DNA from: Bacillota bacterium
GTDB taxonomy: Bacteria; Bacillota; Clostridia; Oscillospirales; Oscillospiraceae
Assembly (NCBI GenBank): GCA_021770445.1
Contig: JAETQY010000004.1
Location: forward strand, 44,933-108,932
Length of the DNA: 64,000 nt
Direction of reading: 5' to 3'
A program made the position numbers and the translations under genes. Below the pieces are notes generated by a model that searched no databases, was not told the origin of the DNA, and saw nothing but the letters and a program-made list of their open reading frames with translations. Below are positions 17,261 through 25,979 of the stretch, piece by piece (within the stretch, counting starts at the first letter, position 1; each line of letters begins with the position of its first letter).

Positions 17261-17290
17261 ATTATATCACAGAATATCGGGCATTGTAAA
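17261..17290 (-). promoter_or_regulatory. Promoter of the DUF1836-degV-prmA operon
   Basis: TTTACA (17290-17285) and a perfect TATAAT (17266-17261) are 18 bases apart. The interval up to 17372 also holds GC-rich palindromes (around 17345-17380) that probably serve as the terminator of the gene upstream. Confidence 0.75.
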
Positions 17291-17372
17291 TAGAAAAGTA
17301 GGGCTGACGCCTTCGGGCCCGTTTTCATGAGCACGTGCCTGTTTTTCCACGGGCCGCCCAGGGGGGCTGCCC

Positions 17373-18260
17373 CTACTTCCGCAAATTTTCCGCCCGCCGG
17401 CGCAGCCGCTCCAGGGCGCCGCCGTGGTCGATGGAGCGCAGCCGGGGGAAGGCTTTCAGCAGGCGGCGGTGGCCGAAGGAGTCGCGGTCCAGCACCTCCC
17501 GGACGCTGGCGCGCCACTCCTCCAGCTGGCGGCGGACCTGGGCGCGCTGCTCCTCCCGGTGCTGCTCCCACTCCTCCCGTTGGTCGGCCAGCTCCGCCCG
17601 GCGCTCGGCCAGCTTGAAGGACAGCTCGTCGATGTCCTCCTTCCAGTCCGCGCCTTTTTCGGCGGCGTCCAGCACCCGCTCGGCCAGGTTCTCGCCGAAC
17701 TCGTTGGAGGCCTCTTTGATCTTGGCGGCCAGCTCGTCGATCTGCTCCAGCCGGCGGTTCAGCTTAATGATGGCGGATACGGTGGCCGTCAGGTCCACGG
17801 CCATCACCGCCCCCAGCGCCGCCAGCAGGACGACGCCCAGCGTTTGGGGGATTAGGCGGATGAGCAGCAGCACCGTGGGGTGGAGCAGCTTGACTACAAA
17901 CATGCAAGCAAAGCCCCAGGCGATGGAGAAGCGCAGGCAGATATAGCCGTTGAGGTTAAAGGGCTGGTCGGAGTAGTCCCACCACCGCTGATGGAACAGC
18001 TTCTCCAGCACGAAGCCGGTAAGCCACTCCAGGGCGGAGGTGAGCACCACGGAGCCCAAAAAGAGCAGCAGCAGGTTGTCCGCCAGCGGGGTGAGGCAGG
18101 ACAGGACGATCACCACCCCGAAGCCGTAGACCGGGCACACCGGGCCGTTGAGGAAGCCCCGGTTGACAAATTTTCCCGTGACCAGGGCGGCGTAGCTCAC
18201 CTCGGTGCACCAGCCCAGAAAGGCGTAGATAAAGAAGATCCAGATCAGGCGGTAGAGCAT
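17373..18260 (-). CDS. CmpB-type putative ABC transporter membrane protein with coiled-coil tail
   Basis: A 295-residue protein of the putative type-IV ABC transporter permease family (PF06541). Residues 1-140 hold about five hydrophobic helices with the conserved FLGWCTEVSYAALVTGKFVNRGFLNGP, and SALEWLTGFVLEKLFHQRWWDYSDQPFN follows. The remaining half is a charged coiled coil (about 165-275). No ATPase lies beside it, and function is unknown. The ATG at this position has an AGGAGG; a longer upstream frame has no support. Confidence 0.8.
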   Translation of the reverse strand: MLYRLIWIFFIYAFLGWCTEVSYAALVTGKFVNRGFLNGPVCPVYGFGVVIVLSCLTPLADNLLLLFLGSVVLTSALEWLTGFVLEKLFHQRWWDYSDQPFNLNGYICLRFSIAWGFACMFVVKLLHPTVLLLIRLIPQTLGVVLLAALGAVMAVDLTATVSAIIKLNRRLEQIDELAAKIKEASNEFGENLAERVLDAAEKGADWKEDIDELSFKLAERRAELADQREEWEQHREEQRAQVRRQLEEWRASVREVLDRDSFGHRRLLKAFPRLRSIDHGGALERLRRRAENLRK

Positions 18261-18294
18261 GGAAGGGCCTCCTGTTACAATTGTTGTTTGGGAT

Positions 18295-18323
18295 ATTATA
18301 CCGGATTTTTGTGTCCTTGTCCA
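18295..18323 (-). promoter_or_regulatory. Promoter of the CmpB-like gene
   Basis: TGGACA (18323-18318) and TATAAT (18300-18295) have a 17-base spacer. Confidence 0.75.
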
Positions 18324-18333
18324 GGCAGAGCTT

Positions 18334-18367
18334 AGGCCCGCCCAAGTAAATATACTCAGGCGGGCCT
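18334..18367 (-). terminator. Terminator-like hairpin after clpB
   Basis: AGGCCCGCC / GGCGGGCCT stem with a 16-base loop directly after the clpB stop. It lacks a long T-run, so efficiency is uncertain. Confidence 0.6.
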
Positions 18368-18385
18368 GTGTCCATCGGGTCAAAT

Positions 18386-20980
18386 TTACTGCACTGCCAG
18401 CTCCCCGTCCCGCACGTCCACGGTCAGGTGTGCACCGGACTCCACCTGGTCGGCGATGATCTTCCGTCCGATGAGGGTCTCCACCGTGTGCTGGAGATAG
18501 CGGCGCAGGGGCCGGGCCCCGTAGACGGGGTCGTAGGCCGCCTCGATGATGTGCTCCTTGGCCGCAGGGGTGAGGGTCACGGTAAGCTGTCTATCCTCCA
18601 GCCGCCTGTTCAGCCCCTCCACCAGCAGGTCGATGATGTGGGTGATGTTTTCCCTGGTCAGCGGCTTGTAGAACACGATCTCGTCCAGCCGGTTGAGGAA
18701 CTCGGGGCGGAAGGACCGCTTGAGCAGCTCGTTCACCTGGCTCCTGGCCTCCTCGCTGACCTCCCCGTCGGGGCCGATGCCGTCCAGGAGGGCCTGGCTG
18801 CCCAGGTTGGAGGTAAGGATCAGGATGGTGTTCTTAAAGTCCACCGTCCGGCCCTGGCTGTCGGTGATCCGGCCGTCGTCCAGCACCTGGAGCAGCATGT
18901 TGAACACGTCCGGGTGGGCCTTCTCCACCTCGTCGAAGAGGACGACGCTGTAGGGCTTTCTCCGCACCGCCTCGGTGAGCTGGCCGCCCTCCTCATAGCC
19001 CACATATCCCGGAGGCGCTCCGATCAGCCGTGAGACGGAGAATTTCTCCATATACTCGCTCATGTCGATGCGCACCAGGTTTTTCTCACTGTCGAACAGG
19101 GCCTCGGCCAGGGTTTTCGCCAACTCGGTCTTGCCCACGCCGGTGGGGCCCAGGAAGAGGAAGGAGCCGATGGGCTTATCCGGGTCGGCGATGCCAGCGC
19201 GGGAGCGGAGAATGGCCTCGCTCACCAGCCGGACGGCCTCGTCCTGGCCGACGACCCGTTTGTGGAGGATGTCCTCCATGTGGAGCAGCTTCTCCCGCTC
19301 CCCCTCCATCAGCCGGGAGACCGGGATGCCCGTCCACCGCTCGATGATCCGGGCAATCTCCTCCTCGGTCACCTTGTCCCGGAGGAGGGACCGGGCCTTC
19401 CCCTCGTTGGCCACGGACTCCTCCGCCTCCAGGGCGCGGCGCAGCTCCGGAATGCGGCCGTACTGCAATTCGGCGGCCTTCTCCAGGTCGTACTCCCGCT
19501 GGGCCTTCTCCAGGGCGGCGCTGGCCGCCTCCAGCTCCTCCCGCAGCTTCTGAACCTTGCCGATGGCCCCCTTCTCGTTGTCCCACTGGGCCTTCTTGGC
19601 GTTGAAGTCGTCCCGCAGGTCGGACAGCTCCTTCTGAATTTCCGCCAGATGCTCCTGGGACAGCTTGTCGGTCTCCTTTTTCAGTGCCGCCTCCTCGATC
19701 TCGTGCTGGATGATCTTCCGCTGGATGATGTCCAGCTCGGTGGGCATGGAGTCCATCTCCGTGCGGATCATGGCGCAGGCCTCGTCCACCAGGTCGATGG
19801 CCTTGTCGGGGAGGAAGCGGTCGGAGATATACCGGTTGGACAAAGTGGCGGCGGCGATGATAGCCCCGTCGGTGATCTTCACCCCGTGGTACACCTCATA
19901 CCGCTCCTTGAGCCCCCGGAGAATGGCGATGGCGTCCTCCACGGACGGCTCGTTGACCATCACCGGCTGGAAGCGCCGCTCCAGGGCGGCGTCCTTCTCG
20001 ATATACTGCCGGTACTCGTTGAGGGTGGTGGCCCCGATACAGTGCAGCTCCCCCCGGGCCAGCAGGGGCTTGAGCAAGTTGCCCGCGTCCATGGAGCCCT
20101 CGGTCTTGCCCGCGCCCACGATGGTGTGGAGCTCGTCGATAAAGAGGATGATCCGTCCCTCCGACTTCTTCACCTCGTTGAGGACGGCCTTCAGCCGCTC
20201 CTCAAACTCCCCCCGGTACTTGGCGCCCGCGATGAGGGCGCCCATGTCCAAAGAAAAGATGGTCTTGTCCTTCAGGGAGGCGGGCACGTCCCCCTTGACA
20301 ATCCGCTGGGCCAGCCCCTCTGCAATGGCCGTCTTGCCCACGCCGGGCTCACCGATGAGGACGGGGTTATTCTTGGTCTTGCGGGACAAAATCCGGATGA
20401 CATTCCGAATTTCGTCGTCCCGGCCGATGACCGGGTCCAGTTTGTTCTGCCGGGCCCGCTCCACCAGGTCGGAGCCGTACTTTTTCAGGGCGTTGTAGGT
20501 CTCCTCCGGGTTATCGGAGGTGACCCGCTGGCTCCCCCGCACCTGGGCCAGGGCCTGCATCACCTTCTCCTTGTCCAGGCGGTAGGTGCGGAACAGCTCC
20601 TTCAAGGCGGCGTTGGGGTGGGCCAGGAGCCCGAGAAGGATGTGCTCCACCGAGATGTACTCGTCCTTCATGGCCTGGGCCTCCTGCTCGGCCCCCTGGA
20701 GGGCCCGGTCCACGTCCTGGGAGACGTACACCTTGCCCGCCTCCCGGCCGGAGCCGGACACCTTGGGCAGCTTCTCAACTTCTGCCTTCACTGCCGCCTC
20801 AAAGCTGGGGACAGTAAATTCCATAGCGGTGAGGAGCTGGGGGATGAAGCCCTCCCCGTCCCCTACCAAGGCCAGCAGCAGGTGGGGCTGCTCAATCTGC
20901 TGGTTGCCGTGCTCCAATGCGATATCCTGGGCCCCCTGAATGGCGGCCAGGGATTTTTGGGTAAACTGATTCATGTTCAT
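18386..20980 (-). CDS. clpB: ATP-dependent disaggregase ClpB
   Basis: An 864-residue Hsp100 chaperone that extracts proteins from aggregates with DnaK. It has the Clp N-domain ([28 protein letters not shown]), then AAA-1 with [13 protein letters not shown] and [13 protein letters not shown] long coiled-coil M-domain, diagnostic of ClpB over ClpC/A, follows at about 400-520. AAA-2 has [12 protein letters not shown] and [13 protein letters not shown]. The ATG has AAGGAG at good spacing; the 31-codon upstream extension is rejected. A CIRCE-like palindrome lies 87 bases upstream, so heat regulation by HrcA is likely. Confidence 0.95.
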   Translation of the reverse strand: MNMNQFTQKSLAAIQGAQDIALEHGNQQIEQPHLLLALVGDGEGFIPQLLTAMEFTVPSFEAAVKAEVEKLPKVSGSGREAGKVYVSQDVDRALQGAEQEAQAMKDEYISVEHILLGLLAHPNAALKELFRTYRLDKEKVMQALAQVRGSQRVTSDNPEETYNALKKYGSDLVERARQNKLDPVIGRDDEIRNVIRILSRKTKNNPVLIGEPGVGKTAIAEGLAQRIVKGDVPASLKDKTIFSLDMGALIAGAKYRGEFEERLKAVLNEVKKSEGRIILFIDELHTIVGAGKTEGSMDAGNLLKPLLARGELHCIGATTLNEYRQYIEKDAALERRFQPVMVNEPSVEDAIAILRGLKERYEVYHGVKITDGAIIAAATLSNRYISDRFLPDKAIDLVDEACAMIRTEMDSMPTELDIIQRKIIQHEIEEAALKKETDKLSQEHLAEIQKELSDLRDDFNAKKAQWDNEKGAIGKVQKLREELEAASAALEKAQREYDLEKAAELQYGRIPELRRALEAEESVANEGKARSLLRDKVTEEEIARIIERWTGIPVSRLMEGEREKLLHMEDILHKRVVGQDEAVRLVSEAILRSRAGIADPDKPIGSFLFLGPTGVGKTELAKTLAEALFDSEKNLVRIDMSEYMEKFSVSRLIGAPPGYVGYEEGGQLTEAVRRKPYSVVLFDEVEKAHPDVFNMLLQVLDDGRITDSQGRTVDFKNTILILTSNLGSQALLDGIGPDGEVSEEARSQVNELLKRSFRPEFLNRLDEIVFYKPLTRENITHIIDLLVEGLNRRLEDRQLTVTLTPAAKEHIIEAAYDPVYGARPLRRYLQHTVETLIGRKIIADQVESGAHLTVDVRDGELAVQ

Positions 20981-21066
20981 AAAAAACACTCCTTTCAGGA
21001 ATAGTCTGCGGTCTGGTTGTAGTATAAGCCAGCCCGCCGGGGAATTCATGAACAATCTATGAATTT

Positions 21067-21092
21067 TTAGCACTCAAAATTTAGAGTGCTAA
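21067..21092 (-). promoter_or_regulatory. CIRCE-like HrcA operator before clpB (8-base spacer)
   Basis: TTAGCACTC (21067-21075) and GAGTGCTAA (21084-21092) are perfect CIRCE half-sites, but they are separated by eight bases instead of the standard nine. It lies between the hsp20 terminator and the clpB start. HrcA binds CIRCE and represses heat-shock genes. Confidence 0.85.
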
Positions 21093-21101
21093 TTCTTAGG
21101 C

Positions 21102-21133
21102 AAAAACAGGCGGGCCAGCCGGCCCGCCTGTTT
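21102..21133 (-). terminator. Terminator of hsp20
   Basis: AAACAGGCGGGCC / GGCCCGCCTGTTT stem with a four-base loop, followed on the minus strand by a T-run. It ends the hsp20 transcript before the clpB operator. Confidence 0.88.
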
Positions 21134-21142
21134 CGCGCTTGT

Positions 21143-21565
21143 TTACTGAATGGCGATCTTTCTGCTCTGGGGCAGGACCTCCTGCCGCTTGGGCAGGGTC
21201 AGCTCCAGCACGCCGTTGTTGTAGGAGGCGGTGATGCCGTCCTCCTGGATGCCGTCCAGGTTGAAGGACCGGCTGAAGCTGCCGCTGCGGCGCTCCCGGC
21301 ACAGGTAGTTGTCCTGCCTGGTCTCGTTGGACTCCTGGTGGGAGGCGGAGATGGTGAGGACGCCGTCCTTCACGTCCAGGTCGATGTCCTCCTTCCGGAA
21401 GCCGGGCAGCTCGGCCTCCAGCAGATAGTGGCCGCCCTCGTCCCGGATGTCGGTGGAGAAGGCGGGCATACGCCGGCCGTTCTCGCCAAAGACGCTGCGC
21501 TCAAATTCGTTGAACAGGTCCATCAGACTGGAAGAACTGCGGTTGGTGTAAGGGATCATATACAT
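21143..21565 (-). CDS. hsp20: Small heat shock protein Hsp20/alpha-crystallin
   Basis: A 140-residue holdase chaperone. The alpha-crystallin domain spans about residues 40-130 with YLLEAELPGFRKEDIDLDV, and the C-terminal GVLELTLPKR carries the conserved ELTLPK strand. No classical I-x-I tail is obvious apart from the terminal KIAIQ. It lies between clpB and the XRE regulator and is preceded by a canonical CIRCE site and a 5'-UTR hairpin. Confidence 0.94.
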   Translation of the reverse strand: MYMIPYTNRSSSSLMDLFNEFERSVFGENGRRMPAFSTDIRDEGGHYLLEAELPGFRKEDIDLDVKDGVLTISASHQESNETRQDNYLCRERRSGSFSRSFNLDGIQEDGITASYNNGVLELTLPKRQEVLPQSRKIAIQ

Positions 21566-21615
21566 AAGTCAAAACTCCTTTCGGACCTCTTTGTGGTCCT
21601 CCTTAAATTTGACTT
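21566..21615 (-). promoter_or_regulatory. Hairpin in the hsp20 5' untranslated region
   Basis: On the minus strand AAGTCAAA (21615-21608) pairs perfectly with TTTGACTT (21573-21566), whose last base directly precedes the ATG. Inside, GGACC (21599-21595) pairs with GGTCC (21587-21583). Two Shine-Dalgarno-like sequences, AAGGAGG and AAGGAG, lie in the two internal strands. The shape could make initiation temperature- or structure-dependent; this is inference. Confidence 0.6.
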
Positions 21616-21672
21616 TAGTATAGTCCCCACTTATGAACAATTCTTGCAAACTATGTGTCCAAATTGTAAATA

Positions 21673-21699
21673 TTAGCACTCTTATATTTAGAGTGCTAA
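21673..21699 (-). promoter_or_regulatory. Canonical CIRCE (HrcA operator) before hsp20
   Basis: TTAGCACTC-N9-GAGTGCTAA, the exact consensus. It overlaps the stop codon of the XRE regulator gene and lies about 110 bases upstream of the hsp20 ATG. Confidence 0.95.
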
Positions 21700-21923
21700 T
21701 CCCGAAACTCAAACAGCTTATGAACCGGCACCTCCAGCGCGTCCGAGATGCGAAACACGACATCTAACGAAGTCCCAGCTCTGGCCAGCTCAAGATTGCC
21801 AACATGGGTCCGATCAATGTTGACCATTTCGGCTAACTGCTCCTGGGTCAAACCGCACCTGCGCCGATAGTAAGAGACGTTCAAGCCCAGTAGCTTATAT
21901 TTTTCGATTTGGCTGATATCCAT
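21696..21923 (-). CDS. XRE family helix-turn-helix regulator
   Basis: A 75-residue single-domain DNA-binding protein. LGLNVSYYRRRCGLTQEQLAEMVNIDRTHVGNLE is the HTH_3 fold and the end is EVPVHKLFEF, typical of Cro/C1 repressors. It is read in the same direction as hsp20 and its last codons lie inside the CIRCE site. It is divergent from the small gene at 22046, which it may control. Confidence 0.85.
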   Translation of the reverse strand: MDISQIEKYKLLGLNVSYYRRRCGLTQEQLAEMVNIDRTHVGNLELARAGTSLDVVFRISDALEVPVHKLFEFRD

Positions 21924-21992
21924 AAAATCACCATAAATAGTATATGATGATTTTCTGACTTTCTGAACAGAATCGAATTCATCAAAAGATGA

Positions 21993-22020
21993 TTGACATT
22001 CTTCAGAATATGCCTATAAT
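21993..22020 (+). promoter_or_regulatory. Strong promoter of the 46-residue gene
   Basis: A perfect TTGACA (21993-21998) and a perfect TATAAT (22015-22020) with a 16-base spacer. Confidence 0.85.
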
Positions 22021-22045
22021 CTTACATAAGGAAGGTGGGAGTATC

Positions 22046-22186
22046 ATGTACGAAAAAATGTACCACATTTTATTTAACGCCATCACCGACGCCATGGACC
22101 AGATCGAGGCACACGACGGCCAGAAGGCGCTCATCACGCTGGAGCGGGCCTGCCGGGAGGCGGAAGAGGTCTACATCTCCGAGTAA
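22046..22186 (+). CDS. Small conserved-looking protein, 46 residues
   Basis: The protein begins MYEKMYHILFNAITDAMDQI and continues with an acidic helical stretch that ends EEVYISE. The ATG follows AAGGAAGGTGGG. It is predicted to be one or two amphipathic helices, and I cannot assign a function. The promoter is very strong for so small a gene, and a weak stem CGGCC/GGCCG follows near 22193. It is divergent from the XRE regulator. Confidence 0.7.
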   Translation: MYEKMYHILFNAITDAMDQIEAHDGQKALITLERACREAEEVYISE

Positions 22187-22230
22187 AAAGCAAAAACGGC
22201 CCTATGGCCGTCCAAACCTGCAAAAAAGAA

Positions 22231-22277
22231 ATGACCCTTGACTGTCCGTTTCGTAATCCGTTACAGTCAAGGGTCAT
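22231..22277 (-). terminator. Perfect 15-bp stem terminator
   Basis: ATGACCCTTGACTGT (22231-22245) and its exact complement (22263-22277) flank a 17-base loop. On the minus strand it is followed by TTCTTTTTTG. It ends the transcript that begins near 22655. Confidence 0.85.
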
Positions 22278-22655
22278 TCCTGTTCTGTCTTATTATCTAA
22301 CATCATATGGCTACCTCCGTTTCTATTGGATACGCTCCGCTGCATTCCCTTCGACAATCCTCCGGTTCTTCTACGACCATCCTTTTTGTTGCCGTTATTA
22401 CGGCCTAACTCCTCATATGTGAGGCCCTTTGGTCGGATCGCCTTCCTGCTTGCCGCTGGGGTCTGCCGCCTCGCGCTGACTGAAACCTTCTGTCCTTCCG
22501 GTCGTGATTTCGGAAACGCTCTGGTCACTTCGGTTATTTCTCCTTAGCTCCCTCTCAAGGCCGATGCTGTTTTACCACAGAATAGTTTGACCGGACAGCT
22601 GGTCTCAGTTGCTGGGGTGTTTACCTGTACATTGGACTCACCCTTCCTTGTTCTG
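22231..22655 (-). ncRNA. Putative structured transcript of about 420 nt, identity unknown
   Basis: The interval has its own promoter and its own terminator on the minus strand but no convincing gene. The longest frame (22274-22528, 84 codons) is Arg/Lys/Gly-rich and low in hydrophobic residues. A ten-codon frame, MMLDNKTEQE, has a strong GGAGGT site and stops inside the terminator stem. The layout could be a regulatory RNA, a leader with a small peptide, or the 5' remnant of a group II intron whose reverse-transcriptase frame was lost. None of these is established. Confidence 0.4.
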
Positions 22656-22660
22656 TCTAT

Positions 22661-22689
22661 AATTTACCACGCTAGTGTGATCTTGTCAA
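22661..22689 (-). promoter_or_regulatory. Promoter of the unknown minus-strand transcript
   Basis: TTGACA (22689-22684) and TAAATT (22666-22661) with a 17-base spacer. No gene start lies within 130 bases, which is why an RNA product is considered. Confidence 0.65.
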
Positions 22690-22831
22690 GGATTTTTGTT
22701 CGTTTTATTTAACAAAGATAGGGGCCCGATTTTTACATTTTGCATAATTCCCCGGCCCGGCTTGCAAAAAGGCCCCTTTGCGGGCCGCTTTGCCTCCGTC
22801 CTCTTGCGCTTCCCGGCCGCGAGGCGTAAAA

Positions 22832-22872
22832 TGTAAGAGATTTGTAAGAGAAAACCCACTGGCTTTGTAAGA
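22832..22872 (+). promoter_or_regulatory. Direct repeats upstream of the response regulator gene
   Basis: TGTAAGAG occurs at 22832 and 22843 (11-base period) and TGTAAGA again at 22866. OmpR-family regulators bind such 11-base direct repeats. The third copy lies close to the -35 position of a TATCCT box near 22881, consistent with autoregulation. The rest of 22690-22830 is GC-rich palindromic sequence without a gene. Confidence 0.6.
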
Positions 22873-22918
22873 AGTTTCTGTTATCCTGACCACAGCGAAC
22901 GAGGAAGGAGCAAACCCA

Positions 22919-23617
22919 ATGAGCCAAGAGACCATTCTGGTAGTGGACGACGACCGGGAGATCGTGGGGGCCATCGCCGCCGCCCTGGAGAAGGAGGGCT
23001 ACCGCGTCCTCCGGGCCTACGACGGCACGGAGGCCGTCGACTACGCCGTCGACCCCAACCTGCGGCTGATCCTTATGGACGTGATGATGCCCAAGCTGGA
23101 CGGGCTGTCCGCGGTGCTGCGCATCCGGGAGCAGCGCAACCTGCCCATCATCGTGCTCTCCGCCAAGAGCGAGGAGAGTGATAAGGTACTGGGTCTCAGC
23201 ATGGGGGCGGACGACTACGTCACCAAGCCCTTCGGGGTGCAGGAGCTGGTGGCCCGGGTGCGCAGTCAGCTGCGGCGGTACACCAGCCTGGGGGACGTGA
23301 ACGCCACCCCCGCCGGGGTGATTGTCAACGGCCGGCTGACCTACGACCCGGACAACCGGGTGCTCACCGCCGACGGGGAGACAGTGAAGCTGACCAACAT
23401 CGAGACAGGCATTGTGGACCTGCTCATGCGCAGTCTGGGCCGGGTATTCCCCGCCGAGGAGATCTACCGCCGGGTGTGGGGAGAGGAGGCCTGGTCCTCC
23501 GAGGGCACCGTGATGGTGCACATCCGGCGCATCCGGGAGAAGATTGAGCTCAACCCTCGTGAGCCAGATTATTTAAAGGTGGTGTGGGGAATTGGATACA
23601 AAATGGAAAAAAAGTAA
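22919..23617 (+). CDS. OmpR/PhoB (VanR-like) response regulator
   Basis: A 232-residue response regulator. The receiver domain has DDD at 10-12, the phosphoacceptor Asp54 in LILMDVMMPKLDG, and LSAKSEESDKVLGLSMGADDYVTKPF with the conserved lysine. A winged-helix DNA-binding domain follows (about 130-232) with SSEGTVMVHIRRIREKIE and VWGIGYKME. It overlaps the histidine kinase gene by 26 bases. The signal is unknown; TGTAAGA repeats upstream suggest self-control. Confidence 0.94.
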   Translation: MSQETILVVDDDREIVGAIAAALEKEGYRVLRAYDGTEAVDYAVDPNLRLILMDVMMPKLDGLSAVLRIREQRNLPIIVLSAKSEESDKVLGLSMGADDYVTKPFGVQELVARVRSQLRRYTSLGDVNATPAGVIVNGRLTYDPDNRVLTADGETVKLTNIETGIVDLLMRSLGRVFPAEEIYRRVWGEEAWSSEGTVMVHIRRIREKIELNPREPDYLKVVWGIGYKMEKK

Positions 23618-25922
23618 GGCATTTCTTGGCTTCGTGGCCTTCCTGCTGGGGGTCTCCCTGCTTTTGGAGGGAGGGCTGTACTTCGGGACGGTGATGACCT
23701 CCTCCAACAGCCGCGCCTGGCTCTATGACAGCTTCAAAAGCGACTGGCGCCAGACCCGGGAGTTTAAAAACTTCGTCTCCAACCGGCTGGAGCGGCTCAT
23801 CATGATGGGGGCCGGGGGCGGAGGACAGGTCTACCGATACAACGGCTCCGCCGGCGGCCTAGCGCCAATGCAGACCCAGGCTGACGCCCTTCACAGCGCG
23901 ATGAAGGAGGACAAAAACATCCTCTACCGCGTGGAGAAGGAGGGGAAGGTCCTTTACAGCAACTCGGACGCCCTTGGATCCACCAAGAGCAACTCCAATC
24001 CTCCCAGGGACTACGGCTTTTTCCTCCTCTTCGACGGGGAGAAGGTCCGTATCTGGCTGGACAACGAGGAGCAGAACGTCTACGGCAGCGGCTACTACCA
24101 CTTTGACGAGCGGGAGGACAGCTATCAGTGGTATGTCCCTGGCTACAAGAACTTCACCGTGGATGAGGCGGGGAGCAAGGTCAAGGTGACCATGGCGGTC
24201 ATCAACAGCCCGCAGATCTTCATCAAAGGCAACTATGGCAGCACCGGCTCTGACCAGTACAACCAGCTGTACTACACCAAGCAGGGGCTGGAGCAGTGGC
24301 GGGAGCAGTTCACCCAACAGGCCGTCCGGACGGGGATTGGGCTGGGGCTGTTCCTGGTATATGTCCTGCTGCGGAAGGACAAAAAACGGGCCGACATGGC
24401 AGTCGCTCGGGTCACAGGACATGTCTGGTTTGAGCTCAAGGTGCTGGCGGCAATTCTGCTGGTGTTCTTCTGCATGCCTCGGACGGAGTACCTGGGGCAG
24501 GTCTGGCAGGAGCTGACCTACGCCTACAGCGATGCTGTCACCCAGGCTGTCCCTGGCAACGTCCCCGGCGACGTCTCCATCGACTGGGAGGTACTGGACC
24601 AGCTGTCCGGCGAGGAGCGGGACGCTTTTCTGGAGGAGTACAGCTACGCCCAGATCACCGCTGTGGAACAGGAGCGCGACATCGGCACAGCGGTGACCAT
24701 CATCCGGGAAAACGGCGGCTGGCTGCTGCGGGAGTACCTCCGGGAGCTGGCCGACCACACCCCGGGCCTGCTGGCGGTCTTCTGGGGGCTGTACCTGTTG
24801 ATTATCAATGACTGGCGGTATAATAAACGCCCCTGGAAACAGGGCGTATTTGGAATGCTGGCCGTCCGGGAGCTCAAGTACCCCCTGCAAAAGCGGCTGA
24901 GTCGGATGAACGGCTGGCTGGGGCTGGCGGTGGCGCTGCTGTGGCTGGAGGTGCTGGCGCTCCTGGTGCTCCAGACCGCGGAGGTGTACCTGCCCTCCTG
25001 GGCCATCTGGAACCTGCTGGGCCTGCCCTGGCTGCTGGCTTTGTCGATGTACGTCTGGTGTTTTTGGCGTCAGCGGAAGCTGTGGACCGACTTCGGCGCG
25101 GTGGCCGACCAGGCCGCGGCTATTCGGGCAGGCGAGCTGGAAAGGGAAGTGACCTTACAGGAGGACAGCGACCTGGCCGGGCTGGCCGACGACCTGAACC
25201 ACATTCGGCAGGGCCTGCACCAGGCGGTGGAGGAGCGCACCCACAGCGAGCGGATGAAGGTGGAGCTGGTCACCAACGTGTCCCACGACCTGAAAACCCC
25301 CCTGACCTCCATCATCAGCTACACCGAGCTGCTGGCCCAGGAGCCGTTGGCCCCACCGGCCAGCGAGTATGTGCAGATCATGGGGGAGAAAGCCCAGCGG
25401 CTCAAGGCCATGGTCCAGGACGTGTTCGAGGTGAGCAAGGCGGCCTCGGGACAACTTCCCGTTAAGTTGGAGAGGCTTGATTACGCCCGGTTATTGCGCC
25501 AGACCCTGGCCGACATGGCCCAGCTCATCGAGGACAGCGGCCTCACCCTGCGCACCTCTATCCCGGAAACGGAGGTCCCCATCACCGCCGACAGCGACCG
25601 GCTCTACCGGGTGTTCCAGAACCTCATCGGCAACGCCCTGAAATACTCCCTGCCTGGCTCCCGGGTCTACCTGGACCTGACCGTGGAGAGCGGGATCACC
25701 TCGGCCAGCGTGCGCAACACCTCCGCCGCCGAGCTCAAGCCCGGGACCGAGTACACCGCCCGGTTCGTCCGGGGGGACGAGAGCCGCACCGACGGCGGCT
25801 CCGGCCTGGGTCTGTCCATCGCCGAGTCCTTCACCAGGGCCTGCGGCGGGGAGCTGGCCATCGCCACCCAGGCCGACCTGTTCACCGCCACGGTGACCTT
25901 CCCGGTGGCCGGGGACGCCTAA
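23592..25922 (+). CDS. Membrane sensor histidine kinase
   Basis: A 776-residue kinase starting at TTG inside the regulator gene, with AAGGTGG at good spacing. A first transmembrane helix lies at about 10-30 and an extracytoplasmic domain of about 200 residues follows. Several more helices (about 245-300 and 395-500) come before the HAMP-like region. HisKA carries the phosphorylated His565 in VTNVSHDLKTPLTS. HATPase_c has NLIGNALKYS and GSGLGLSIAESF. The multi-helix middle makes it much larger than VanS-type kinases, so the sensor part is unusual. Ligand unknown. Confidence 0.92.
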   Translation: MDTKWKKSKAFLGFVAFLLGVSLLLEGGLYFGTVMTSSNSRAWLYDSFKSDWRQTREFKNFVSNRLERLIMMGAGGGGQVYRYNGSAGGLAPMQTQADALHSAMKEDKNILYRVEKEGKVLYSNSDALGSTKSNSNPPRDYGFFLLFDGEKVRIWLDNEEQNVYGSGYYHFDEREDSYQWYVPGYKNFTVDEAGSKVKVTMAVINSPQIFIKGNYGSTGSDQYNQLYYTKQGLEQWREQFTQQAVRTGIGLGLFLVYVLLRKDKKRADMAVARVTGHVWFELKVLAAILLVFFCMPRTEYLGQVWQELTYAYSDAVTQAVPGNVPGDVSIDWEVLDQLSGEERDAFLEEYSYAQITAVEQERDIGTAVTIIRENGGWLLREYLRELADHTPGLLAVFWGLYLLIINDWRYNKRPWKQGVFGMLAVRELKYPLQKRLSRMNGWLGLAVALLWLEVLALLVLQTAEVYLPSWAIWNLLGLPWLLALSMYVWCFWRQRKLWTDFGAVADQAAAIRAGELEREVTLQEDSDLAGLADDLNHIRQGLHQAVEERTHSERMKVELVTNVSHDLKTPLTSIISYTELLAQEPLAPPASEYVQIMGEKAQRLKAMVQDVFEVSKAASGQLPVKLERLDYARLLRQTLADMAQLIEDSGLTLRTSIPETEVPITADSDRLYRVFQNLIGNALKYSLPGSRVYLDLTVESGITSASVRNTSAAELKPGTEYTARFVRGDESRTDGGSGLGLSIAESFTRACGGELAIATQADLFTATVTFPVAGDA

Positions 25923-25930
25923 CATCTGAG

Positions 25931-25959
25931 TTGCCTTTCCACCCGCCCTATGGTATATT
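25931..25959 (+). promoter_or_regulatory. Promoter of the PIG-L deacetylase gene
   Basis: TTGCCT (25931-25936) and TATATT (25954-25959) with a 17-base spacer, just after the kinase stop. AAAGGAGGAAGG follows before the ATG. Confidence 0.65.
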
Positions 25960-25979
25960 GGGGCAAAGGAGGAAGGGAT

